NCBI RefSeq assembly: GCF_029760955.1
Contig: NZ_CP121682.1
Span: 5,270,001 to 5,334,000 of the forward strand
Source of the DNA: Streptomyces cathayae
GTDB taxonomy: Bacteria > Actinomycetota > Actinomycetes > Streptomycetales > Streptomycetaceae
Length of the DNA: 64,000 nucleotides
Direction of reading: 5' to 3'
In this document: one piece after another, positions 47,161 to 57,731 of the stretch
How the letters are laid out: every line of letters begins with the position of its first letter
How positions within the stretch are numbered: position 1 is the first letter of the stretch
Program-made: the position numbers and the translations under genes
The notes under the pieces: generated by a model
The model's input: only the letters and a program-made list of their open reading frames with translations
The model's database searches: none
What the model was told of the DNA's origin: nothing

Positions 47161-49465
47161 CATCCCCGAGACCGGGCGCAGCCCCCGGGTCCAGATCCGG
47201 CTCGTCGTCATCCAGGTCCTCGTCCTCTCCCTCCTCGGCACCCTGGGCGGGCGCCTGTGGTACCTCCAGATCCGCGAGGGCGCCGAGTACGCGAAGAAGG
47301 CCTCCGGCAACCACGTGCAGCAGGTCGTCCAGCCCGCGGTCCGCGGCTCCATCCTGGACGCCCGCGGAGTGGCCCTCGCCGACAACGAGACCCGGCTGGT
47401 CGTCTCCGCCTCCCGCACCGAACTCATGAAGATGCGCGACGACGGCGAGGCCGTCCTCACCAAGCTCGCCGACGTCCTCTCCATGCCCACCAAGGAGGTC
47501 ATGGAGAAGGTCCGGCTGTGTGACGCCAAGACCCCCCAGCCCTGCTGGAACGGCTCGCCGTACCAGCCCATCCCCATCACCGACGAGGCCACCGCCAAGC
47601 AGGCCCTGCAGATCCGCGAGCGCGCCGAGGACTTCCCCGGCATCAGCGCCGAACCCCAGGCCGTACGCCGGTACGCGGCCCCCGGGCAGGCCAACACCGC
47701 CCAGGTCCTCGGCTATCTCTCGCCCGTCACCGACGAGGAACTCCAGCAGGCCCAGGACACCGACTCGCCCTACCTGCGCTCCGACCAGGTCGGCCGTTCC
47801 GGCCTGGAACGCGAGTACGACAAGCAGTTGCGCGGCAAGGCGGGCGTCACCCGCTACGAGGTCGACAACCTCGGCCGCGTCATCGGCGAGGCCCAGGCCG
47901 ACCCCGCCCAGCCCGGCGCCAACCTCGTCACCAGCATCGACGCCCGCGTCCAGCGGGTCGCCGAGTACGAGCTGAACGAGGCGATGAAGCAGGCCCGCAA
48001 GGAGATGGACCGCAACACCAACCGCCTCTACGAGGCCGACTCCGGGGCCATCGTCGTCATGGAGGCCAAGACCGGCCGCGTCGTCGCCATGGCCTCCAAC
48101 CCGAGCTACGACCCCAACGCCTGGGTGGGCGGCATCTCCGGCAAGGACTACGCCAAGCTCACCGGCAAGAAGTCCAACTACCCGCTGCTGAACCGCGCCA
48201 TCCAGGGCGTGTCGGCACCCGGCTCCATCTTCAAGGTCATCCCGACCGCCGCCGCGATCAACGCCGGGTACTCCTTCAACGGCCCCTACGAGTGCTCCAG
48301 CTCGTACTCCATCGGCGGCCAGGTCTTCAAGAACTTCGAATCCCAGAGCTTCGGCGGCATCAGCCTCGGCCGCGCCCTCGAGGTCTCCTGCGACACCGTC
48401 TTCTACCGGCTCGCCCACGAGGAGTGGAAGCGCGACGGCGGCAACAAGCCGAAGAAGAACGCCAAGGACTGGTTCTACAAGACCTCCCACCAGTTCGGCC
48501 TCGGCGAGCTGACCGGCATCGACCTGCCCAACGAGGTCACCGGCCGGGTCCCCGACCGCCAGTGGAAGGCCGACTACTGGAAGGCCAACAAGGACGCCTG
48601 GTGCAAGTCCGGCAAGAAGGACGGCAGCTACGTCGAGCGCATCGCCTACGAGAACTGCCTCGAAGGCAACCGACTGCGCGCCGGTGACTCCGTCAACTAC
48701 TCCATCGGCCAGGGCGACACCCTCGTCACCCCCGTCCAGATGGCCACCGTCTACGCGGCCCTCTCCAACGGCGGCACCCTCTACCAGCCCACCGTCGGCA
48801 AGGCCGTCATCAGCCCCGACGGCAAGCAGACCACGGAGATCGAACCCAAGGCGCACGGCAAGCTGCCGATGACCAAGAAGACCCTCGACGCCGTGGACGG
48901 GGCCCTCGAGGGAGTCGCCACCCGCGGTACGGCCGCCTGGCGGTTCGGCGGCTGGCCGCAGGACGAGATCCCGATGCACGCCAAGACCGGTACCGCCGAG
49001 GTCCACGGCAAGCAGACCACCTCGTGGTTCGCGACCTACACCAAGGACTACTCGATCGTCATGACGATCTCCCAGGGCGGCACCGGCTCCGGCGCCTCGG
49101 GCCCCGCCGTGCGCAACGTCTACAACGCGCTGTACGGCGTCTCCCCGGACGGCGAGATCGACAAGAAGAAGGCACTGCTGCCCACCCCGCAGAAGACGCT
49201 GCCCGAGGTCAGGACCGACGGCACCATCACCTCCCCGAAGATCTCCAAGGACCCGGCCAAGGACCTGCGGGCCACCGAGGAGGCCGGGACCGGGGACGGC
49301 GGGACCGAGGAGGCCGGGACGCCCCCCGACGGCACCCCCGACGGCCAGGACCAGGGCGCGACCGTGAACACACCCCCGCCCGCCGACCGCGACACCCGCC
49401 GCCGGGACGCACGACGGAGCGCCGGCCGGGCGCGCCGCACGGCAGGCCGGAGGACGGCACCATGA
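47153..49465 (+). CDS. Class B penicillin-binding protein 2 (transpeptidase)
   Basis: 770 residues; a single N-terminal anchor (LVVIQVLVLSLLGTLGG) and PBP dimer domain, then the transpeptidase. Active-site motifs: Ser358-x-x-Lys361 in APGSIFKV, SCD at 412-414 (as in E. coli PBP2), and Lys611-Thr-Gly in HAKTGTAEV. It cross-links peptidoglycan in the elongation/spore-wall complex with MreBCD and RodA. The C-terminal ~100 residues are Thr/Pro/Asp-rich and end in an Arg-rich tail (RRRDARRSAGRARR). The stop overlaps the rodA start by ATGA. Only ATG 47153 is possible in this frame. Confidence 0.95.
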   Translation: MTNIPETGRSPRVQIRLVVIQVLVLSLLGTLGGRLWYLQIREGAEYAKKASGNHVQQVVQPAVRGSILDARGVALADNETRLVVSASRTELMKMRDDGEAVLTKLADVLSMPTKEVMEKVRLCDAKTPQPCWNGSPYQPIPITDEATAKQALQIRERAEDFPGISAEPQAVRRYAAPGQANTAQVLGYLSPVTDEELQQAQDTDSPYLRSDQVGRSGLEREYDKQLRGKAGVTRYEVDNLGRVIGEAQADPAQPGANLVTSIDARVQRVAEYELNEAMKQARKEMDRNTNRLYEADSGAIVVMEAKTGRVVAMASNPSYDPNAWVGGISGKDYAKLTGKKSNYPLLNRAIQGVSAPGSIFKVIPTAAAINAGYSFNGPYECSSSYSIGGQVFKNFESQSFGGISLGRALEVSCDTVFYRLAHEEWKRDGGNKPKKNAKDWFYKTSHQFGLGELTGIDLPNEVTGRVPDRQWKADYWKANKDAWCKSGKKDGSYVERIAYENCLEGNRLRAGDSVNYSIGQGDTLVTPVQMATVYAALSNGGTLYQPTVGKAVISPDGKQTTEIEPKAHGKLPMTKKTLDAVDGALEGVATRGTAAWRFGGWPQDEIPMHAKTGTAEVHGKQTTSWFATYTKDYSIVMTISQGGTGSGASGPAVRNVYNALYGVSPDGEIDKKKALLPTPQKTLPEVRTDGTITSPKISKDPAKDLRATEEAGTGDGGTEEAGTPPDGTPDGQDQGATVNTPPPADRDTRRRDARRSAGRARRTAGRRTAP

Positions 49466-50742
49466 GCGGCGGAGTCAACAGCTTCCACGTCTCCGGCTAC
49501 GGACCCGAGCGGGCCGGCTGGACGCAGCTCTTCGCCCGCGACTCCCCGGCCCGGCGACTCGACTGGCCGATACTGCTGTCGGCGATCGCCCTGTCGCTGC
49601 TCGGCTCCCTCCTGGTCTACTCGGCGACCCGCAACCGCACCGAGCTCAACCAGGGCGATCCGTACTACTTCCTGGTCCGGCACTGGCTGAACACCGGCAT
49701 CGGCCTGACCCTGATGATCGCCATGCTCTGGCTCGGCCACCGCGCCCTGCGCACCGCCGTACCGGTCCTCTACGGCGCCTCGGTCTTCCTGATCCTGCTG
49801 GTGCTCACCCCGCTGGGCTCCACCATCAACGGCGCCCACTCCTGGATCCAGCTCGGCGGCGGCTTCTCGCTCCAGCCCTCGGAGTTCGTGAAGCTCACCA
49901 TCATCCTGGGCATGGCCATGCTGCTCGCGGCCCGGGTCGACGCCGGCGACAAGCCCTACCCCGACCACCGCACGGTCCTCCAGGCCCTGGGACTGGCCGT
50001 CGTCCCCATGCTGATCGTCATGCTGATGCCCGACCTCGGCTCGGTCATGGTCATGGTCGTCATCGTGCTCGGCGTCCTGCTCGCCTCCGGCGCCTCCAAC
50101 CGGTGGATCTTCGGCCTGATCGGCGCCGGAGCCATCGGAGCCGTCACCGTCTGGCAGCTCGGAATCCTCGACGAGTACCAGATCAACCGCTTCGCCGCCT
50201 TCGCCAACCCCGAACTCGACCCCGCCGGCGTCGGCTACAACACCAACCAGGCCCGCATCGCCATCGGCTCCGGCGGCCTCACCGGCTCCGGCCTCTTCGA
50301 AGGCTCGCAGACCACCGGCCAGTTCGTCCCCGAGCAGCAGACCGACTTCGTCTTCACCGTCGCCGGGGAGGAACTCGGCTTCATCGGCGGCGCACTGATC
50401 ATCGGCCTGCTCGGCGTCATCCTGTGGCGCGCCTGCCGCATCGCCCGCGACACCACCGACCTGTACGGCACCATCGTCGCCGCCGGCATCGTCGCCTGGT
50501 TCGCCTTCCAGACCTTCGAGAACATCGGCATGACCCTCGGCATCATGCCGGTCACCGGCCTGCCCCTGCCGTTCGTGTCCTACGGCGGCTCGTCGATGTT
50601 CGCGGTGTGGCTGGCCGTGGGCCTCCTGCAGTCGATCAGACTGCAACGCCCACTGTCCGCGAGCGCGTCCGGCCGTACGGCCGGTGCGGACCGGCCCCGC
50701 CGTTCCGCACCGGTCACGACTAGATTCAGGTCTGGCGGATAG
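49462..50742 (+). CDS. rodA: SEDS-family peptidoglycan glycosyltransferase RodA
   Basis: 426 residues and about ten transmembrane helices. SEDS signatures: GGGFSLQPSEFVKLTIIL, DLGSVMVMVVI, EQQTDFVFTVAGEELGFIGG and the C-terminal TGLPLPFVSYGGSSMFAVW. It polymerises glycan strands as the partner of the adjacent PBP2. ATG 49462 overlaps the pbp2 stop, so the pair is translated together. This gene corresponds in position and type to sfr/rodA of streptomycetes. The last residues are Arg/Ser-rich and cytoplasmic. Confidence 0.95.
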   Translation: MSGGVNSFHVSGYGPERAGWTQLFARDSPARRLDWPILLSAIALSLLGSLLVYSATRNRTELNQGDPYYFLVRHWLNTGIGLTLMIAMLWLGHRALRTAVPVLYGASVFLILLVLTPLGSTINGAHSWIQLGGGFSLQPSEFVKLTIILGMAMLLAARVDAGDKPYPDHRTVLQALGLAVVPMLIVMLMPDLGSVMVMVVIVLGVLLASGASNRWIFGLIGAGAIGAVTVWQLGILDEYQINRFAAFANPELDPAGVGYNTNQARIAIGSGGLTGSGLFEGSQTTGQFVPEQQTDFVFTVAGEELGFIGGALIIGLLGVILWRACRIARDTTDLYGTIVAAGIVAWFAFQTFENIGMTLGIMPVTGLPLPFVSYGGSSMFAVWLAVGLLQSIRLQRPLSASASGRTAGADRPRRSAPVTTRFRSGG

Positions 50743-50751
50743 GTTCAGTTC

Positions 50752-52308
50752 ATGGCGGACACCACACGCGAAATCGAGCGAAAGTACGAGTCCGGCGACA
50801 GCGGACTCCCCGACCTGACCGGCGTCCCCGGCGTGGCCTCCATCGCCGACCAGGGCCTCGTCCACCTGGACGCCACCTACTACGACACCGCCGACCACCG
50901 ACTCACCGCCGCCTCCCTCACCCTGCGCCGCCGCACCGGCGGCTCCGACGCCGGCTGGCACCTGAAGTTCCCCGTCGCCCCCGGGGTACGCGACGAGATC
51001 CGCGCCCCGCTCTCCGACACCCTCCCGGAGGACCTCGCCCGGCTCGTCCGCTCCCGCGTCCGCGGCGCCGCACTGGGCCCCGTGGTCCGGCTGCGCTCCG
51101 ACCGCGACGTACGCCACCTCCTCGACACCACCGGCCGGCTCCTCGCCGAGATCAGCGTCGACACCGTGCACGCCGAACGCCTCACCGGCGACGGCACCGC
51201 CCGGTGGACCGAGATCGAGGTCGAACTCGCCGACGACGGCGACCCCGCCTTCCTCGACAAGGTCGACAAACGACTCCGCAAGGCGGGCCTGCGCCCCTCG
51301 ACGTCGCCCTCCAAACTCGCCAGGGCCCTCGCCGAGACGGCACCCCCCACGCACACCCCCCAGGCCGCCCCCGCACCCGCGGCCGCCCCGGCCGCGGCGC
51401 CGAAGCGCAAGCACCGCAGCCGGCCGGTCGGCGAGCCCGTCACCGCCGGCGACCACGTCCTCGCCTACGTCCGCGCCCAGCGGGACGCCCTCGTCGAACT
51501 CGATCCCGCCGTACGCCAGGACGTACCCGACTCCGTGCACCGCATGCGCGTCGCCACCCGCCGCCTGCGCAGCACCTTCCGCTCCTTCCGCAGCGTCCTC
51601 GACCGCAGGACCACCGACCCCGTCGGCGTCGACCTGAAATGGCTGGCCGGAGAGCTCGGTCTGGACCGCGACCAGGAAGTCCTCGCCGAGCGCCTCATCA
51701 CGGCCCTGGACGACCTGCCCGGCACCCTCGTCCACGGCCCCGTGCGCGACAGGCTGACCACCTGGTCCGAGACCGGCCACCGCGGAGCCCACGGCAAGGT
51801 CACCGGAGTCCTCGACTCCCGCCGCTACCTCACCCTGCTCGACACCCTCGACGCCCTGCTGGCCGACCCGCCCCTGCGGAAGAAGGCCGCGTCCGGCCCG
51901 GACAAGGTGCTCGCCAAGGCCGTGAGCAAGGACCTCGACACACTCTCCGGCCTCGTCACCCGGGCCCTGGACCTCCCGCCTGGCCACGAACGGGACCTCG
52001 CCCTGCACGACGCCCGCAAGAAGACCAAACGCACCCGCTACGCCGCCGAGGCCGCCACCCCGGCACTCGACGCTCCCGCCAAGGACCTGGTCAAGAGCAT
52101 GAAGTCCCTCCAGGGCCTGCTCGGCGACCACCAGGACAGCGTCATGGCCCGCAAGACCCTGCGCGAACTCGCCGCCGTCGCCCACGCGGCCGGGGAGAGC
52201 GACTTCACGTACGGGGTGCTGTACGGACGCGAGGAACGGCGCGCGGAGATCACCGAGAACGCCCTCCCGGAAACCTGGAAGCCGATCAGAAAATCCGCCG
52301 CCTTCTGA
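50752..52308 (+). CDS. CYTH and CHAD domain protein
   Basis: 518 residues. The N-terminal CYTH (triphosphate tunnel) domain begins with EIERKYE, the ExExK metal/triphosphate motif, and has YYDTADHRLTAASLTLRRR and WHLKFPV strands. After an Ala/Pro linker (about 205-220) the C-terminal CHAD domain has VHRMRVATRRLRSTFRSF and KKTKRTRYAAEA helices; CHAD domains bind inorganic polyphosphate granules. Probably a triphosphatase acting at polyphosphate. ATG 50752 lies 6 nt after TAGGTT (50740-50745), which overlaps the rodA stop. Confidence 0.92.
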   Translation: MADTTREIERKYESGDSGLPDLTGVPGVASIADQGLVHLDATYYDTADHRLTAASLTLRRRTGGSDAGWHLKFPVAPGVRDEIRAPLSDTLPEDLARLVRSRVRGAALGPVVRLRSDRDVRHLLDTTGRLLAEISVDTVHAERLTGDGTARWTEIEVELADDGDPAFLDKVDKRLRKAGLRPSTSPSKLARALAETAPPTHTPQAAPAPAAAPAAAPKRKHRSRPVGEPVTAGDHVLAYVRAQRDALVELDPAVRQDVPDSVHRMRVATRRLRSTFRSFRSVLDRRTTDPVGVDLKWLAGELGLDRDQEVLAERLITALDDLPGTLVHGPVRDRLTTWSETGHRGAHGKVTGVLDSRRYLTLLDTLDALLADPPLRKKAASGPDKVLAKAVSKDLDTLSGLVTRALDLPPGHERDLALHDARKKTKRTRYAAEAATPALDAPAKDLVKSMKSLQGLLGDHQDSVMARKTLRELAAVAHAAGESDFTYGVLYGREERRAEITENALPETWKPIRKSAAF

Positions 52309-52383
52309 AGCGGTTAGGCTGGATGGTCACCCGCCCCCAGCCTCCGGCCGGGGAGCCCCAGCCAGCACACAAAGGTTCCCGAG

Positions 52384-54333
<1,950 letters not shown>

Positions 54334-54352
54334 GCCGTCGTGCCGAGCTGTT

Positions 54353-54389
54353 CGGTGGGCCCGCTCCGGAACACGGAGCGGGCCCACCG
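54353..54389. terminator. Bidirectional terminator
   Basis: A perfect 16-bp stem (54353-54368 with 54374-54389) with a 5-nt loop between the convergent radical-SAM and ion-channel genes. Confidence 0.85.
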
Positions 54390-54417
54390 GCGTTCGCGGC
54401 CTGTGACGGGTGCGGTG

Positions 54418-55332
54418 TTACGACCGGGCCGTGTCGGGGGTGGGGGCCGGTTCGGGGCGGTGGGGCGGGAGGACGGCTTCCAGGTCGTCCAGGGCCCTTC
54501 TGGCGACGGCGATGCGGGTGCGCAGGTCCACGGCGGGGTCCGGGGCGGGGGCCGAGGGCGCTTCGGGGGCGGGGGAGTGTGCGTGTTCCAGTTCGCGGGC
54601 TTCGTCCAGGGAGCTGATGACGACTCCGATGAGGACGTTGACCAGGACGAACGAGGCGAGCAGTACGTAGGAGGCGTAGTAGACGATGCTCCAGCGGGAG
54701 ATCTCCAGGCCTGCGTGGACGGCGTCACCGAGGCCGTCCAGGGTCATCAGCAGGAAGAGGGTGAGGACGGCGCGGCCGATGGAGCCGAACTGGCCGGGGT
54801 CCGCCTCGCTGAAGAAGACCCAGCCGACCATGGCGTAGACGTAGAGCAGGAGCGCGCCGACCAGGAGGAAGCTGACGGTGCCCGGCAGGCTGCGGGCCAC
54901 CGCGACGAAGACGATCCGCAGTTGGGGGAGGAAGCGGGCGGTGCGCAGGACGCGGGCCAGGCGCAGCAGCCGCAGGACGGTGGTGTTCTCGCGGACGAGG
55001 GGCAGGAACGCGCAGGCGATGACGGCCAGGTCGAAGAGGTTCCAGGGGTCGCGGAAGAAGTCGCGGGGGCGATCCGCGTGGGCGCAGGCGCGCAGGGCTA
55101 TCTCGGCGGTGAAGGCGGCGAGGCAGAGGTGTTCGGCGAGGCGTAATCCGTGGTGCCAGTCCCTGGAGAGTCCGCTGTAGGTCTCGGCTCCCAGCAGGGC
55201 CGCGTTGGTGAGGATCAGGGTGAAGACGGTGAGGGCGAACCAGCGGGCTTCGGTGACGGCGCGGGCTCTCTCCGCCAGGGTGTGGCGGAGGGGCCGGGGG
55301 GTGGCGCCCGTGGGGGCAGGGTGGTCGTTCAT
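54418..55332 (-). CDS. One-domain voltage-gated ion channel (ion transport protein family)
   Basis: 304 residues from ATG 55332; ATG 55368 would add 12 residues and has an equally weak site. Six transmembrane segments. S4 is plain: R at every third position in RLLRLARVLRTAR, a full voltage sensor. S5 is VSFLLVGALLLYVYAMVGWVFF, the pore loop FLLMTLDGLGDAV, and S6 ASYVLLASFVLVNVLIGVVISSL. The C-terminal helix (LRTRIAVARRALDDLEAVL) could form the tetramer coiled coil of BacNaV channels. The selectivity segment TLDGLGD differs from the TLESW of NaChBac, so the ion is uncertain. Confidence 0.88.
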   Translation of the reverse strand: MNDHPAPTGATPRPLRHTLAERARAVTEARWFALTVFTLILTNAALLGAETYSGLSRDWHHGLRLAEHLCLAAFTAEIALRACAHADRPRDFFRDPWNLFDLAVIACAFLPLVRENTTVLRLLRLARVLRTARFLPQLRIVFVAVARSLPGTVSFLLVGALLLYVYAMVGWVFFSEADPGQFGSIGRAVLTLFLLMTLDGLGDAVHAGLEISRWSIVYYASYVLLASFVLVNVLIGVVISSLDEARELEHAHSPAPEAPSAPAPDPAVDLRTRIAVARRALDDLEAVLPPHRPEPAPTPDTARS

Positions 55333-55523
55333 ATCGTGCTGTATCTGCTCCTTCGTGCCGCGCGCCATGCCCGTCGCGCGGACGGGCCGGCGGGTTCGCG
55401 CGGCGGTGACACTCCAGAGCTGATTTCTACAGCATTGTAGATTCGCGGGTGCTCGTGCAGGCGTTCGTGCGGGTGAGGCGGTGCCGGTGCATCCGAACGG
55501 CCTGCCGGGGCGTCCTTCCCTGC

Positions 55524-56645
55524 ATGGATCTGGAGAAGCAGGACGCCGGGAGACCGGCACCGCCCGCACGCCCGTCTCCGCCGCGGCGGCCGGAGGCGGC
55601 GGGTGAGGGGTGTCTGGTGGTGGCGGTCCGGCTGCCGGTACGGATCTTCGTGTTCCTCGTGGTCCTGCCGGTGCGGATGGTGTGGGACGCGGGCGTCGTC
55701 GCCGTGCGGTGGCTGGAGCGTGCCGTGTTCCGGCCGCTCGGGCGGGCGCTGTGGTGGGTGGGACGGGCAGTGTTCGTGTGGCCGCTGGTGGGGCTGTGGC
55801 GGTACGTCCTCGTGCCGCTCGGCCAGGCGCTCGCCTGGCTCGGGAACCTGGTGGTCGTCGTGCCCGCCGGGTGGCTGTACCGGTATGTGCTCGTGCCGCT
55901 CGGGCACGCGCTGGTGTGGCTGTACAGGCGCGTGCTGACGCCCTTCGGGCACGGCGTGACGGTGGTGCTGCGCGGGATCGCGACCGTCTGCGCCGCGATC
56001 GGGCTCGGGGTGTTCACCGCCCTCGCCTGGCTCACGCGGTATCTGGTCCTCGTGCCCGGCGCGTGGCTGTACAGGTGGGTGCTCACGCCCGTCGGGCATG
56101 CCGTCGCCTGGTGCGCGAAGGGACTGGTGTGGCTGGTGGGCGTGCTCGTCACCGGCATCGGCACGGGGCTGTACTGGATCACCCGGATCCTGTTCGTGCT
56201 GCCTTTGCTCGCGGTGTGGCGCTGGGTGCTGGCGCCGGCCGGGCGGGTGCTCGCCGTCGTCGCGCGGGAGATCGGCGACGCGCTCGGGCACGCCTGGCGG
56301 GTCGCCGGGTACGTCTCGCTCGCGGTGGGACGGTTCCTGGGCGCCCTGGTGCGGTGGACCGTCGTGGAGCCCGCACGGTGGATGTACGCGCGTGTGCTGA
56401 CCCCGGTGGGGCACATGGTGCGGGACGCGGTGCTGCGGCCCGCCGCCGAGGCGGGTCGGGCGGTGGGCCGGGCCGTACGGCAGTCACTGGATTCCGCCCG
56501 CGCGACGCTGCGGCAGGCGCGCGCCGACCTCCGCCGGATGCTCGTCGGGGAGCAGCGGCCGGCACCGGTGGAGAACCGACGGGAACCTATCGGCGGTGAC
56601 ACGCGTACTCTTGGTAGCAGTACGACCGCTCTCACGAAGGACTGA
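55524..56645 (+). CDS. Repetitive multi-helix membrane protein
   Basis: 373 residues from ATG 55524; no clear ribosome site, so the start is uncertain. After a Pro/Arg-rich cytoplasmic start, hydrophobic Trp/Val/Leu-rich segments alternate with a motif V(L/F)xP(L/F/V/A)G at Pro71, 98, 125, 140, 189, 238 and 294, usually preceded by W(L/R)YR(Y/W). Spacing is 27, 27, 15, 49, 49 and 56 residues. The C terminus is a basic amphipathic helix. I recognise no family; it looks like internal duplication of a helix-turn unit. It lies between the channel and the radical-SAM partner. Confidence 0.7.
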   Translation: MDLEKQDAGRPAPPARPSPPRRPEAAGEGCLVVAVRLPVRIFVFLVVLPVRMVWDAGVVAVRWLERAVFRPLGRALWWVGRAVFVWPLVGLWRYVLVPLGQALAWLGNLVVVVPAGWLYRYVLVPLGHALVWLYRRVLTPFGHGVTVVLRGIATVCAAIGLGVFTALAWLTRYLVLVPGAWLYRWVLTPVGHAVAWCAKGLVWLVGVLVTGIGTGLYWITRILFVLPLLAVWRWVLAPAGRVLAVVAREIGDALGHAWRVAGYVSLAVGRFLGALVRWTVVEPARWMYARVLTPVGHMVRDAVLRPAAEAGRAVGRAVRQSLDSARATLRQARADLRRMLVGEQRPAPVENRREPIGGDTRTLGSSTTALTKD

Positions 56646-56651
56646 ACGACA

Positions 56652-57470
56652 CTGGGCAAGCGACAGCCCGAAGGCCCGCCGCCCGCACCCGCGGTGCAGC
56701 GCATTCGACTGCGCTACACCAAGCGCGGCCGCCTCCGGTTCACCAGCCACCGTGACTTCCAGCGTGCCTTCGAGCGCGCGCTGCGCCGTGCCGAGGTGCC
56801 GATGGCGTACTCGGCGGGGTTCACGCCGCACCCGAAGGTGTCGTACGCCAATGCCGCACCCACCGGCACGGGCAGTGAGGCGGAGTATCTGGAGATCGCG
56901 CTCACCCGGGCGCGTGATCCGGAGCGGATCAGAGCCCTTCTCGACGAGTCGATGCCCACCGGGCTCGACATCATCGAGGCGGTCGAGGCCCGTACCCCGG
57001 GGCTCGCCGACCGGCTCACGGCCTCGGTGTGGGAGCTGCGGCTGGACGGTGTCGACCGGGAGGAGGCCCGCCGAGCGGTGGACGCCTTCGACGCGGCCGG
57101 TGTCGTCGAGGTGCAGCGCCGGACGAAGAGCGGGATGCGTACGTTCGACACCCGTTCCGCGGTCGTGGCTCTGGAAAGCCTGGAAACGCCCCCTCCTTCG
57201 GCTGATAGGCCGACCGGCCGGCCCTGTGCGATACTGCGGCTGGTTGTTCGGCACGTGACGCCTGCCGTTCGACCCGACGACGTCCTGTCCGGTCTCCGCG
57301 CCGTGGCCGATCTGGCGCCGCCGGTCCCCGCAGCGGTGACCAGGCTGGCGCAGGGGCTGCTCGATGAAGAGACCGGCACGGTGACCGACCCGCTCGCGCC
57401 CGACCGCGAGGCAGCAGCGACCGAGCCGTATCCGGCCGGTGCCACTGCCGCCGCGACGGCGCCGGTGTAA
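56652..57470 (+). CDS. TIGR03936-family radical-SAM-associated protein (DUF2344)
   Basis: 272 residues if started at CTG 56652 ([21 protein letters not shown]); GTG 56694 would give 258 residues but has no ribosome site, whereas GAAGGA lies 10 nt before the CTG. Core motifs: [29 protein letters not shown], then [27 protein letters not shown], diagnostic of the family. Known as the partner of the TIGR03960 radical SAM enzyme and usually next to it and to rne. The C-terminal Ala/Glu/Pro tail is probably disordered. Overlaps no gene; 6 nt after the repetitive membrane gene. Confidence 0.9.
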   Translation: MGKRQPEGPPPAPAVQRIRLRYTKRGRLRFTSHRDFQRAFERALRRAEVPMAYSAGFTPHPKVSYANAAPTGTGSEAEYLEIALTRARDPERIRALLDESMPTGLDIIEAVEARTPGLADRLTASVWELRLDGVDREEARRAVDAFDAAGVVEVQRRTKSGMRTFDTRSAVVALESLETPPPSADRPTGRPCAILRLVVRHVTPAVRPDDVLSGLRAVADLAPPVPAAVTRLAQGLLDEETGTVTDPLAPDREAAATEPYPAGATAAATAPV

Positions 57471-57731
57471 GGAAGGTCCCGCGTAGGGACGGACGCCGTA
57501 GCGCCGCCCTCGTACCTCGGGAGCCACCTGGGTCGGGCAGCGCATCGACCACAAGACTTTCGCCAGGCCGTGCGCATTCGGTGTACGGAACCGGTGAGAC
57601 AGGACACAGAGAGTTCCCGTGCGGCGCCCGCGCCCCGGACGGCGGCAACCGCGCTTCGCGCGAGCCGCGGACGTCACCGGCATCGCCGGACCGGGTGCGG
57701 CGCCCGGGAGCCTGACGGGAGAAACCCCCGC

